Part shown: in pieces, positions 25,557 to 34,601 of the stretch
Numbering within the stretch: the stretch's first letter is position 1
Layout: each line of letters opens with the position of its first letter
Source of the DNA: a virus
Length of the DNA stretch: 42,714 nt
IMG/VR virus record: IMGVR_UViG_3300007345_000082
Location: 1-42,714 of that record
Direction: 5' to 3' (one strand)
Position numbers and translations under genes: made by a program
The notes under the pieces: model-generated
Databases searched by the model: none
What the model was told of the DNA's origin: nothing
Seen by the model: only the letters and a program-made list of their open reading frames with translations

Positions 25557-26448
25557 AAAGGCTATACATAAATACAAAGAAACTGGGAAGATATTAAACC
25601 TATCTCCTGAAGGTAGGCCTTCATCTGGAACTGGATGGATCATCATACCAGTGGATATTGATAGGAGTGAGTATATTAGGAAGGTGTATGAGACAGGATA
25701 TTGCATGATACTCACAGATGCTAATTATCCACTAAGAGAAGTGGCTATTCCAAAGCATATAATTAGAGAGTTAATATTCCCAGTTAGGGCAGAAGATAGA
25801 GGATCCCTTATTAGTTGGGTGTCAACTCCAAAGTATGATCAGGTTATCATATTTGGGATTCTTCAGGAGCCAGCTGGTAGCTCTCCATATAGAGAAGGTT
25901 CATTAGTTGATGAATTAGATAGTGATGATACTAGAGTCTCCAGAGTAATGTCAATTAAGGATAAGAGCTATACAGTATCTATAATATCTGATGAGCAGGA
26001 CAAAGGTGGGTTTGGTGTGAAAGTCCAAGGTGGGGATAAAACAACATCTATCAGTTTCAATTTAGATGGATCTGCAGATATCAAATCTGATGACATTCTA
26101 AATATATTTGCTGAGAATGAACTTAACATCAAGATAGCATCAAAAGAAGATGAGATATCTACCTTAGCATTAACTAAGGCTGGGATCTTAACATATGTAG
26201 ATAGGTATGAGAATGAAATGACTATCAAGGATGGAGGATTTGTCTGGGCAGATGCAGCAGGGAATGATTTTACTATCAATGAAGCAGGATTCCATATAAA
26301 GAATAGTAGTGAGGATCTAAGGCAGTTGATCATAGATTTATTGAAAATGTACATTCAGACAAAGACAATTGATCAAAAGCCATTAAGTCCAGATAGTATT
26401 TTAACAGCAACTGATTTGATCAGGAGATTTTCAACATTAATTAATTAA
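25549..26448 (+). CDS. Baseplate spike protein (gp5/gpV-like)
   Basis: 299 residues. The N-terminal 110 residues suit an OB-type domain (GTGWIIIPVDIDRSEYIRK, DQVIIFGILQEPAGSSPYREG). Residues about 125-245 are short repeated beta strands (SYTVSIISDEQ, TTSISFNLDGSADIKSDDI, NELNIKIASKED) that fit a triple-stranded beta-helix. The C-terminus is helical. This is the standard layout of membrane-piercing tail spikes. Overlap with the hub gene supports co-translation and trimer assembly with the hub. No lysozyme domain is present, unlike T4 gp5; lytic activity lies in the hub instead. Confidence 0.68.
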   Translation: MLKKAIHKYKETGKILNLSPEGRPSSGTGWIIIPVDIDRSEYIRKVYETGYCMILTDANYPLREVAIPKHIIRELIFPVRAEDRGSLISWVSTPKYDQVIIFGILQEPAGSSPYREGSLVDELDSDDTRVSRVMSIKDKSYTVSIISDEQDKGGFGVKVQGGDKTTSISFNLDGSADIKSDDILNIFAENELNIKIASKEDEISTLALTKAGILTYVDRYENEMTIKDGGFVWADAAGNDFTINEAGFHIKNSSEDLRQLIIDLLKMYIQTKTIDQKPLSPDSILTATDLIRRFSTLIN

Positions 26449-26450
26449 CA

Positions 26451-26870
26451 ATGGCATCAGCAGGAAGAACCACAGCATCAAGTAAATCAAGAAAGTTACA
26501 GCCTCTAGTTGATCAATTAGCTGATATGCAAACTTTTTTTGATAATATGCAGACATTAGTTGATGATGAGATACTAACTCAAGTGGAATCAGATGCAGTT
26601 ACAGATGCATACAAGTCTACTGTATCAGATTATTCAACTGAGATCCAGACTGAAGAGGATGCTCATGCAGATGATATTGAGACAGCAGGAGTAATAGAAA
26701 CTGATGATAAATGTGAGGACTTAGTAGCATTAGCAGCAAATGGAGCTCCAGTAATAACACCTATCCCTTCAGTAATTGCAGCAGAGAAAGTAACATTACT
26801 ATCAGATCAGACAGCATTAGAAGCTACAGTCACATCACAGATAGCTCAGATAAATGGAGTAGTAGGGTAA
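26451..26870 (+). CDS. Small helical tail-region protein
   Basis: 139 residues, Ala/Thr/Asp-rich and probably all-helical. It begins SAGRTTASSKSRKLQ, and long stretches show coiled-coil spacing (LVDQLADMQTFFDNMQTLVDD). No Cys pair beyond a single CED and no enzyme motif. Two bases separate it from the spike gene. It could be a spike chaperone, a spike-tip or a baseplate accessory. Unknown family. Confidence 0.55.
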   Translation: MASAGRTTASSKSRKLQPLVDQLADMQTFFDNMQTLVDDEILTQVESDAVTDAYKSTVSDYSTEIQTEEDAHADDIETAGVIETDDKCEDLVALAANGAPVITPIPSVIAAEKVTLLSDQTALEATVTSQIAQINGVVG

Positions 26871-26896
26871 TAAATTGATATGAATTCATTATATTT

Positions 26897-27337
26897 ATGA
26901 TTATGGTAACACAGCAAGAAAGGTTAAATATGCTAGAGATAGCATTCGGGTTCTATGGATTAAAGGAGTGGACTGGTGCAGGCCAAAGCAATCCAGAAGT
27001 AGAGGCATTCTTCAAAGAACTTGGGTATGATTACAGTGATGACACTGCATGGTGTTCAGCATTTGTGAACTACATTGCTAAGAAGGCTGGAGTAGAGTAT
27101 TCAGGAAAGTTAGATGCAAGATCTTGGATGAAAGTAGGACAGCCTACCTCAAATCCAAAAGTGGGTGATGTAGTAGTGTTCTGGAGAGAGTCAGTAAACT
27201 CATGGAAAGGCCATGTAGCCTTATTCATTAATAAGGAAGGAGATAATATCTATGCATTAGGTGGCAATCAGTCAAACATGGTCAACATAAGAGCCTACCC
27301 AGAATACAGAGTGTTAGGATACAGAAGGTTAAGTTAA
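26897..27337 (+). CDS. NlpC/P60-CHAP-like endolysin (TIGR02594-type)
   Basis: 146 residues (or 144 from the ATG at 26903). The motif DDTAWCSAFVNYIAKKAG places the catalytic Cys at C53, WKGHVALFI gives His H106, and YALGGNQSNMVNI matches the Asn-containing strand (N124) of the TIGR02594/CHAP group of cysteine peptidoglycan amidases or endopeptidases. No signal peptide and no binding domain. It lies inside the baseplate cluster, so it may be tail-associated for entry rather than, or in addition to, host lysis; no holin is obvious beside it. A TATATTTA box at 26890-26897 touches the start. Confidence 0.75.
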   Translation: MIMVTQQERLNMLEIAFGFYGLKEWTGAGQSNPEVEAFFKELGYDYSDDTAWCSAFVNYIAKKAGVEYSGKLDARSWMKVGQPTSNPKVGDVVVFWRESVNSWKGHVALFINKEGDNIYALGGNQSNMVNIRAYPEYRVLGYRRLS

Positions 27338-27346
27338 GACAATCAG

Positions 27347-28084
27347 ATGAGTTTAGAAGGTGCAATATTAGATACAGTTCATGAGGTTGGTAGAGCTGCA
27401 GCAAATGCAATTTTTCCTGATGAGATAGAATATTATGCTATTACCTTAGAACTAGTTAATTCCAAAGGTGATACAGAGGACTTCCTTACATTTCCTGTGA
27501 ATCCTTCTGCAGTAAACTATGATGATAGGACTCTTGTTAACATAAAAAAGACAATGGGAGGAGTTACAGCATTAGATTCTTCTACATTTGTACCTAAAAA
27601 TATAACATTAAATGGTACCTTTGGAAGATCCTTTAAATTATTATTAGCACCTCCATTGGATAAAGCTAGTGTTTTAGGTGTGAGGGGTATTAAAGGATTG
27701 GAGATCCAGTCTAGCATCATAAATACGAAATTAAAGACAGGGTATGGTGCGTTGAAGGTGTTGGAGAAAATCCTATTGAAGTCATCAACTCTGGATATAT
27801 ATGATAAGCCATACCAGCTATTCCTATATATGCCAATGTCAGGACATAACTTCTTAGTGAAGAAGGAGAGTTTTAAGATCAGTCAGGATGAGCAGACTTC
27901 CAATATGATGTGGAAGTACAATCTTTCATTGACAGCATTAGCTCCTCTATCAAGTGGTAGAATAAATGGATTTGATCCATTGAGTGTAATAAAAAGTACA
28001 GGATTTGGGTTGCTCCAGAAAGGAGCTAATGCCCTAGCTAACAATATTAGTAAATCAATTAATTTACCTAAATTACCTTTTTAA
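27347..28084 (+). CDS. Baseplate component
   Basis: 245 residues. Beta-rich, with LELVNSKGDTEDFLTFPVNPSA, KNITLNGTFGRSFKLLL and YQLFLYMPMSGHNFLVKKESF, ending in a SLTALAPLSSGRINGF strand and a helical tail. The pattern FPVNPSAVNY resembles baseplate proteins that carry LysM-like domains (gp53-type) but no LysM repeat is visible. It lies between the endolysin-like gene and the wedge genes. A tail-tube-to-baseplate adaptor is a reasonable guess from order; the exact family is unknown. Confidence 0.55.
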   Translation: MSLEGAILDTVHEVGRAAANAIFPDEIEYYAITLELVNSKGDTEDFLTFPVNPSAVNYDDRTLVNIKKTMGGVTALDSSTFVPKNITLNGTFGRSFKLLLAPPLDKASVLGVRGIKGLEIQSSIINTKLKTGYGALKVLEKILLKSSTLDIYDKPYQLFLYMPMSGHNFLVKKESFKISQDEQTSNMMWKYNLSLTALAPLSSGRINGFDPLSVIKSTGFGLLQKGANALANNISKSINLPKLPF

Positions 28085-29023
28085 ATGGCATTACCTTCAG
28101 GCATAATAGAAAGATTTGAGGATGATACCAAGTATCCTTTGACTGAGTACTTAGAGAAATATGTTGATTTCATAAGTACTAAGTATAAATCTATCTATCT
28201 ATTCTATACAGGGAAGATATCTAAGATAGATAATGAGCCATTTGACATACTTGAGGAGCTGCTAGAGGAATCTAATAGGGTTGATGATGTCATAGATCTA
28301 AATAAAGGTAGATTGAGCACCACAGCTGCTTATTGGGAGTTACTGGAGAGCATTACTAATATTAAGATAACATTACAGACAGCTAAGAATGCCAGAAAAT
28401 GGTTAAGATCTTCAGTGTCTAAGGGTAGAAATGGAGTAGGGATTAGATCTAATACATCATTGAGGTTCTACCAGACATTAGAATCCCTATCTAAGGAGAT
28501 AGGATCCAGTGATAAGGAGAATTCTTGGTTTAGACTCTCCATGGAGAATGATCTGACAGAAGAGGATTACACTCCAGAAGGAGGAGCCTCAGTATCCACT
28601 ACAGGGTTTGGAGCTACAGGTATTTCTATAAACTCAGTTGTAGATGAGGATATAATAGGTGAGAAGGTTTATGGTATAGATCTAAATAGAAAATTAACAT
28701 TTGCATCAGGTGAGAATGATTTTGAGGTATTGACATACTATCAGACACTTGAGCAGAACACATTAGTACTAGCAACTCTTACAAGAGGTAAGACACCAGA
28801 ATTTGATGAGGATGGTGTCCAGAGTTCATTAGTAGCAGGATCCAACAGAGCATCAATTGCATACCCTATACTGATAAGGCAGTACAGGAATACATTTGCA
28901 AGAGATGATTCATATAGAGTGATGAGAGTATCAGATATCAAGAATACAATGGACTCTTTATCGATAACATTAGAATTAAAAACAGTACTAGATGAGCCAG
29001 TACTTCAAACAATAACACTATAG
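28085..29023 (+). CDS. Baseplate-region protein of unknown family
   Basis: 312 residues, starting one base after the previous stop. The first 130 residues are helical and charged (EYLEKYVDFISTKYKSIYL, DDVIDLNKGRLSTTAAYWELLE). The second half is beta-rich (GISINSVVDEDIIGEKVYG). No enzyme motif is seen. It ends TAG, an uncommon stop here (most genes end TAA), one base before the wedge gene. Position suggests a baseplate structural protein that pairs with the wedge. Confidence 0.5.
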   Translation: MALPSGIIERFEDDTKYPLTEYLEKYVDFISTKYKSIYLFYTGKISKIDNEPFDILEELLEESNRVDDVIDLNKGRLSTTAAYWELLESITNIKITLQTAKNARKWLRSSVSKGRNGVGIRSNTSLRFYQTLESLSKEIGSSDKENSWFRLSMENDLTEEDYTPEGGASVSTTGFGATGISINSVVDEDIIGEKVYGIDLNRKLTFASGENDFEVLTYYQTLEQNTLVLATLTRGKTPEFDEDGVQSSLVAGSNRASIAYPILIRQYRNTFARDDSYRVMRVSDIKNTMDSLSITLELKTVLDEPVLQTITL

Positions 29024-29024
29024 G

Positions 29025-30221
29025 ATGATTACAAGATTTACATCATTAGAAGAACTGAAAAGGATTTGGTATGAAATCCTTTTTAACAGTACAAGTAAGG
29101 TTACTAAGGCCACAGATGAATCTATTCTAAATGGTGTAGCTTATGGATGTGCTAAGATAGGACAGAAGGCCATTAAAGACATTGCTCTTGTAGAGAGTCA
29201 CTTATTCCCAGAGTTTGCATTTGGATCTCACTTAGATGAGATAGCAACTAGAAGAGGAATAGCAGATAGGTTCGTATCATCTGCATCAAGTACCTATGTT
29301 AGGTTAGTAGCAAGTGTGGGAGTAACATATCAAGCAGGTGTCCATTTCTTCACAGGTAATGGAGTAACATTTGAGCTAGTTACTGATGTGACTATAGGAT
29401 CTGCAGGGTATTCATATGCACTAGTAAGATCACAATCTACAGGATTAAAAACCAAAGTACCAGCCAATACAATAACAAAAGTAGCTCCAGTACCAACTGG
29501 CCACAGTTATGTGACAAATGAATTTACTGCACTTGGAGGGAGAGATCTAGAAGGAGATGATACCTTCAGGATTAGAATTATGGAAGGGGTAAATTTAGCA
29601 GCTAGAGGAACATTGGATTATATCACTCAGGCCTTCCAGAAGGTTAATAGTGATATTCTAAATGTGTATTCTTATGGATCAGATGCTCAAGGAAGGATAA
29701 AATTAGCAGTTTCAACTCAGAATGGGATAGCATTGACAGCTGCAGAGCTAGATGATCTCATTGTAGATGCTGCATCTTACTTCAATATCTCAGATTACAA
29801 CTCAATCACAGGTAATGTGACAAATGTTATCTTGGAGAATATAACTTATGAGTACATAGATTTATCATTCAGAGCTGATGTAGATCTGAATAAGCCTATT
29901 GATGAAATAAGACAGGAGATCCAGATAGCCATTGCTAAGTATTTAGACTGGAGGTTGTGGCAGCAAGGAGACAGAATTGAATGGGATGATATTCTTCAAA
30001 TAGTGAAGGATAATGAGAGCATAAAGTATGTATCAGATACAACATTCTTCCCTAATGAGGATATCATAATCCCTATAGGGAAATTACCAAGGATAAGAGG
30101 ATTCATTTTAATGGATCTCGATGGAAATATATTGGAGGATAATGCAGGGAATATCAATCCTATATTCTATCCTTCAGTAGCAGACTTTTCATTTCAACAA
30201 ACCGTTTTAAGTGACTTATAA
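29025..30221 (+). CDS. Baseplate wedge protein, Baseplate J / gp6-like
   Basis: 398 residues. Features of the Baseplate-J family: helical N-terminus (LEELKRIWYEILFN), FGSHLDEIATRRGIA, the loop EFTALGGRDLEGDDTFRIRIM near residue 170-190, NLAARGTLDYITQAFQKV, a beta strand VYSYGSDAQGRIKLAV, and a C-terminal YKVV-like part with RIEWDDILQIVKDNE. Wedge proteins of this type form the ring that links hub to fibres and triggers sheath contraction. Its stop overlaps the next start (TAATG). Confidence 0.8.
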   Translation: MITRFTSLEELKRIWYEILFNSTSKVTKATDESILNGVAYGCAKIGQKAIKDIALVESHLFPEFAFGSHLDEIATRRGIADRFVSSASSTYVRLVASVGVTYQAGVHFFTGNGVTFELVTDVTIGSAGYSYALVRSQSTGLKTKVPANTITKVAPVPTGHSYVTNEFTALGGRDLEGDDTFRIRIMEGVNLAARGTLDYITQAFQKVNSDILNVYSYGSDAQGRIKLAVSTQNGIALTAAELDDLIVDAASYFNISDYNSITGNVTNVILENITYEYIDLSFRADVDLNKPIDEIRQEIQIAIAKYLDWRLWQQGDRIEWDDILQIVKDNESIKYVSDTTFFPNEDIIIPIGKLPRIRGFILMDLDGNILEDNAGNINPIFYPSVADFSFQQTVLSDL

Positions 30222-31000
30222 TGCCAGAAAGTATAGTTATAGATAGTGAAGTAAATACCTTAGTTGATAATGACTCAACTACTGCATTTCATGTGATGTG
30301 TATATATGATGGAGTAATTGTAAATAATGCTCCTACATTCACATCACCTATTGAAATAATAGTAAATGCTGATACAACTTACACATTTGATCCAGCAGTG
30401 ATCACAGCTGCTATGACAGATACTGAGGGAGATCTTTTGAATAAGGTTAAGGTTATAGAAACTATTAGTAAAGGATCTCTTACATATGGAGTTCCTGTAC
30501 TAGCCAATGTGATCAATAATGATGTTCTAAGTTGGGCAAATTACAACTTGCTGAAGTTTACACCAATTGCAGGGCAGTCAGGTTATAATTACACAAAATT
30601 AACTCTCCAATTCAGAGATGATGGAGAGAATCCTAAATGCTGGAGTGATGATGTAGTGATCATATTCCATGTATTAGGAGATAATATGGAGCCAACAGTG
30701 AGTGATCATACAATTGAAGTAGCACATGGATCATTAACAACATTAACAACAGAATATTTCACTCAAAATTACTATGATCCAGAGTTAGATCCTCTAGGAT
30801 ATATAACCATAGACAGTTTACCTTCAGGAAATATTGGACAGATACTATTTTCATCAGTGGCATTAACATGGGCAGATATACCAAAGACAGTAACTGCAGC
30901 AGAGCTATTGAATGGAGATTTAGAATTCCAAGATTCAGGTAACTTTGTAACAGCAAGGGAATTTGATTTAGATTTTACAGTTTACGATAACGTACCATAA
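30221..31000 (+). CDS. Two-domain cadherin/Ig-like tail protein
   Basis: 259 residues, made almost entirely of two Ig-like repeats. Each begins NxPT or ExPT followed by DxExDPL-type turns: residues about 38-135 (APTFTSPIEIIVNADTTY, DTEGDLLNKV) and about 158-257 (EPTVSDHTIEVAHGS, DPELDPLGYIT, TAAELLNGDLEFQDSG). The N-terminus is short and polar. No catalytic motif. The same module recurs in the 657-residue protein downstream. A passive adhesion or spacer role on the tail is likely. The start overlaps the wedge stop. Confidence 0.62.
   Translation: MPESIVIDSEVNTLVDNDSTTAFHVMCIYDGVIVNNAPTFTSPIEIIVNADTTYTFDPAVITAAMTDTEGDLLNKVKVIETISKGSLTYGVPVLANVINNDVLSWANYNLLKFTPIAGQSGYNYTKLTLQFRDDGENPKCWSDDVVIIFHVLGDNMEPTVSDHTIEVAHGSLTTLTTEYFTQNYYDPELDPLGYITIDSLPSGNIGQILFSSVALTWADIPKTVTAAELLNGDLEFQDSGNFVTAREFDLDFTVYDNVP
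30332..30625 (+). repeat. Ig/cadherin-like module, copy 1
   Basis: First of three related domains. It shares the NxPT start and acidic turn DTEGD with copies 2 and 3, but is the most diverged. Confidence 0.5.
30692..30991 (+). repeat. Ig/cadherin-like module, copy 2
   Basis: Shares the layout EPT...DPELDPLG...IPKTVTAAELLNGDLEF...FDLDFTVYDN with copy 3 in the protein encoded at 32624-34597. Confidence 0.7.
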
Positions 31001-31002
31001 TT

Positions 31003-32622
31003 ATGAGCAATACATTAACAATACAGATAACAGCAAAGACCTTAGTTAGTCCAGTAGTGGATGCAGGGCCAAATGTAACAGTGGATCCTCCACAAGATTC
31101 AATAGTGTTGACAATGATTGCATCAGATGCTGATGGAGTTATAGTATCTCACAATTGGCAGTTAGTAGGAGTTGATACTGGGATAAACATAGTAAGTCCA
31201 AATGCAGCATCCACAGTAGTAGAAAATTTATCAGAGAATACAGTATATGTATTTAAAGCAACTGTAATGGATGATGATGGGCAGACAGCCACAGATACAG
31301 TAACAGTGACAGTCAATGCAGCTGCATTAGTTCCTCCAGTAGCAAATATAACTGGTGGTGGTACTATAAATATTGGTAAAATACTAGCAAATAGAGTTCA
31401 GTTAGATGCAGATGTAGTAGTGGAAACAATTACAGATCAGTTTACTTTTGTTATAACAGAAACATTGTCTGATGCATTAATTTATTCACTAGATGCAACA
31501 TATTTTGATACATATGATAGTGATTTAACAAAAGTGTGGGTTCAAGATAATAACACTGGAGATCCTGCAAAAGTAGGAACTATTGTTAGCTGGGATACTG
31601 GCACAAATAAGTTGATATTGACATTTGGAGGAGGGTGGGAACCAACACTAGCAGCAGGAACTACTTTCAGTATGTGGGCCAAAAGAACAGGAGTTCTATT
31701 ATCAGGATCAGGATCTACTGATTCAGATGGATCCATTACAGCGTACCTTTGGTCATTCCCTGCAGGAGTTGGATTATTATCATTATCTACACCAACAGCA
31801 GCAACTTGTGAAGTAAGAAACATAAATCAAATAGGAATATTCCCAGTTCAATTAAAGGTAACAGATAATGATGGATTAATAGATACTCAAGGAACTACAA
31901 TAACAGTGACTAGCTCTGAAGCTCCAGTAGATGCACCTACTGTAGATGCAGGACTTACAGGATCTGGAACAGTGAACTCTACAACAGGAGTCTCAGTAGG
32001 ACTTACAGGCACAGCTACTCCAGCAGCAGGTGTGGTTGATATAGAATATTTTTGGCATTTAACAGCATCACCATCAGGAGCAATAGTATTTCCAACAATA
32101 ATAAATGGTAGTACATTAACTCCAACAATAGAGTTCCCAGCAGGAGCTACTGATGGGGACTATGTATTTGAACTTATTGTAATTACTGATGGGGTTAGTT
32201 CATCTGATTCCACTACAATTACAGTCTCTAGTACAGGAGTATATTTAGAAACAGTTAGTGAAGTGGCATCAGGAGATGATATGCTATATAATCTAGCAGT
32301 TAGAGGTGGATTAGCAGGTGAATTAGTAGATCTGCAGTTTAATCTATCAAAAGGAGGAGGGGTTGCTAAAGCATCAGCAGATGTATTAAATGGACATGCT
32401 AGTGTGGAGACATTATTATCTCCCGGTATTTCAACTACAACAATACAAGTAACACTAGATGGATCAGGTGAATTTACATTTCAAAATGAAGTATTTGGGA
32501 CAGTACCTCCATCAGGGAGTACCTATGATTTCTATCTATCGACATCAATAGCAGTAGCAGCATCATCAACAATAATTGATCCTTCTGTAATAACTACAAA
32601 GCATAGTATAACAACACCATAA
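31003..32622 (+). CDS. PKD/Ig-like adhesion protein
   Basis: 539 residues containing at least three PKD/Ig-like domains: about 14-104 (VDAGPNVTV, FKATVMDDDGQTATDTVTV), about 235-300 (LLSGSGSTDSDGSITAYLW, FPVQLKVTDNDGLIDTQG) and about 305-402 (TVDAGLTGSGTV, YVFELIVITDGVSSS). The second domain seems split: its VANITGG strand is followed by a foreign beta-rich stretch of about 100 residues (VVVETITDQFTFVIT to FSMWAKRTG) before LLSGSGSTDSDG resumes. The C-terminal 130 residues form another beta domain. PKD domains bind proteins or glycans, so a fibre or adhesion part of the tail is likely. Confidence 0.65.
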   Translation: MSNTLTIQITAKTLVSPVVDAGPNVTVDPPQDSIVLTMIASDADGVIVSHNWQLVGVDTGINIVSPNAASTVVENLSENTVYVFKATVMDDDGQTATDTVTVTVNAAALVPPVANITGGGTINIGKILANRVQLDADVVVETITDQFTFVITETLSDALIYSLDATYFDTYDSDLTKVWVQDNNTGDPAKVGTIVSWDTGTNKLILTFGGGWEPTLAAGTTFSMWAKRTGVLLSGSGSTDSDGSITAYLWSFPAGVGLLSLSTPTAATCEVRNINQIGIFPVQLKVTDNDGLIDTQGTTITVTSSEAPVDAPTVDAGLTGSGTVNSTTGVSVGLTGTATPAAGVVDIEYFWHLTASPSGAIVFPTIINGSTLTPTIEFPAGATDGDYVFELIVITDGVSSSDSTTITVSSTGVYLETVSEVASGDDMLYNLAVRGGLAGELVDLQFNLSKGGGVAKASADVLNGHASVETLLSPGISTTTIQVTLDGSGEFTFQNEVFGTVPPSGSTYDFYLSTSIAVAASSTIIDPSVITTKHSITTP

Positions 32623-32623
32623 T

Positions 32624-34597
32624 ATGGCAGTAACAGGTAACATACTAACAGAGATAAATGATAATGTCATTTTCACCATGGATTATCCTCTCAATGGGAT
32701 AACTGCTATTTCAACATTCAATGATGGACTTGTAGGTGAAACTGGAACTAGATTTTTTGATAAGGAATTTAGGTACACTCTGGATGCTATAAATTGGACA
32801 GTTTGGGAAGATCTATCTGATGTGGCATTAGCAGCCATACCAATAGCTGCAACACATGACTTCCAAGCTCAGTTCAGGTATACTAGAGCTGGATCTGATG
32901 ATACTGGCAATCTAGAATTTCAATGGCTAAAATTAAACTATACTACAACTTCAGATTGTGTAGCAGGAGGATCATACTTCCAAGGATCTATATTCTCTTA
33001 TTTCTTTGATGGTTGCTGTGATGAGGATGTGAAGAAGTGGTGTATAAATGTACTGAATAAGATGTATAAGCCGGGTATAGTTTCCAAGTCCCTAACCAGA
33101 GGAGAGGGAAGGAATCTAAACTTTGAGGATGAGGATTATATATCATTCTGGAAGTCAGTATCTTGTTTCTTTGCAATGCATGTTACATATGCCAGAGGAT
33201 TTGAAAACTTCGATGAAGATGAAAGGTTGATAGCAGCATACTTAACCAATCAGGCAATTATAGTCAATAGGACTAATGAGATAGATGATATGCAATATAT
33301 CATGGCTAATCTATACTCATATGCCAGACATAGAGGAACTCCTTCAATAGGCAATCTAAAGAGCAGAGGAGCTACAGTTAATGGGGAGCTACCTAATCTA
33401 GTACAATTTGATGAGGTATGTGATGAGTTTCTATTCGATTACTCTAAATTAATCTGGAGATTAAATGATCATTCTCCATTATATAGAGGGATTGATATAA
33501 ATCATTTCAGGAAGTCTTATCAGAATGATCTTAATGCAGACTTACTTATAACTGACTATCCTGTTTTACCAGACGGGACTACAGAGGTAGTAAATCTAGG
33601 AACAACAGATCCTCCAGATGCTGCACTTAATGTTATTAAATTAAGTGGAGCAGGTGTAGGTGAGTTAGTGGGGATAGGATTTGTAGATCCCACAGCACCA
33701 ACAGAAGCAGAGAAGGCATTTTTAACCAGCATAAATCCAAATTTAGTATATGAGATCAACTTCCTAGCTAAGGGAGATGCATCATTTACAGTATCAGGGT
33801 ATGGATTCACTTCATCTTTTACAGAAGCAGCATTGGATACTATAAATCCAGTAACTCAAACTAGGGAGGCTATAAGTAGGCAAAGATTAGCTAAGTCAAC
33901 TGAGTGGTATATGGTTAGAGTATTATTGCTGCCAGCTAGTGTTCCAAATGAAGGTAGTGATCAGAATTTAAGAACATCAATAGGCCTAGGGTATAATCTA
34001 AGGATGCCAGCTGTAGCATGTAAATTTGGATTTGGGATAGCAATAGATAGAACAGCTCCTGCAAATAATGAGCCTACAGCTAGTAATAGTCAAGTGGATA
34101 TAAATGATGAAGATGTGCATGTATTTACTTTAATAGACTTTCTAGAAGATTATAATGATGCAGAAGGGGATCCAGTAGGATCAATTCAATTAGATGCCAT
34201 AGCAGTATCAGCTGGAGGAGGTTCAGTAGGTACATTAATGTGGGATGTAACAGATATTACAGCAACACTTCCTCAAACTATACCAGCAGCAGATATAGCC
34301 AATGGATTATTAACATATACAGATGCAGTAGGAACAACTCCTCAAGATATTGAGCTAGATTATACAATACTAGATAATCAGCCTCAGACAGCTACAGGAG
34401 ATGAAGTTCTATACATCAAGGATATAACATTCAAATTGGCAGTTAGGCCATATGATATAGGTATAACAAATGGAGTTAATATAGTTGAGGCATATTTAAA
34501 AAATAATAGTGGTAAGACTTCAGATGAAATTGAGTCTACAATGAAGCAATCATTGCTGCCATATAACGTGAAATTAAAAAATAATTACTTATCTTAG
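32624..34597 (+). CDS. Large baseplate/fibre-linking protein with Ig-like insert
   Basis: 657 residues. The N-terminal 115 residues form a beta domain (NDNVIFTMDYPLNG). Residues about 120-270 hold a Cys-rich helical segment (SDCVAGGSYFQGSIFSYFF, CCDEDVKKWCINVLNKMYK) that I associate with baseplate proteins of marine or Bacteroidota phages (from memory). A beta domain follows at about 315-475. Residues about 483-585 are an Ig/cadherin-like module matching copy 2 upstream, apparently inserted before the terminal strands DITFKLAVRPYDIG. It ends with a helical TSDEIESTMKQSLLPYN tail. Likely a wedge or fibre-attachment protein. Confidence 0.6.
   Translation: MAVTGNILTEINDNVIFTMDYPLNGITAISTFNDGLVGETGTRFFDKEFRYTLDAINWTVWEDLSDVALAAIPIAATHDFQAQFRYTRAGSDDTGNLEFQWLKLNYTTTSDCVAGGSYFQGSIFSYFFDGCCDEDVKKWCINVLNKMYKPGIVSKSLTRGEGRNLNFEDEDYISFWKSVSCFFAMHVTYARGFENFDEDERLIAAYLTNQAIIVNRTNEIDDMQYIMANLYSYARHRGTPSIGNLKSRGATVNGELPNLVQFDEVCDEFLFDYSKLIWRLNDHSPLYRGIDINHFRKSYQNDLNADLLITDYPVLPDGTTEVVNLGTTDPPDAALNVIKLSGAGVGELVGIGFVDPTAPTEAEKAFLTSINPNLVYEINFLAKGDASFTVSGYGFTSSFTEAALDTINPVTQTREAISRQRLAKSTEWYMVRVLLLPASVPNEGSDQNLRTSIGLGYNLRMPAVACKFGFGIAIDRTAPANNEPTASNSQVDINDEDVHVFTLIDFLEDYNDAEGDPVGSIQLDAIAVSAGGGSVGTLMWDVTDITATLPQTIPAADIANGLLTYTDAVGTTPQDIELDYTILDNQPQTATGDEVLYIKDITFKLAVRPYDIGITNGVNIVEAYLKNNSGKTSDEIESTMKQSLLPYNVKLKNNYLS
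34073..34378 (+). repeat. Ig/cadherin-like module, copy 3 (inside a larger protein)
   Basis: EPTASNSQVDIND...DAEGDPVGSIQL...LPQTIPAADIANGLLTY...IELDYTILDN, aligning along its length with copy 2. Confidence 0.7.
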
Positions 34598-34601
34598 AGA
34601 T

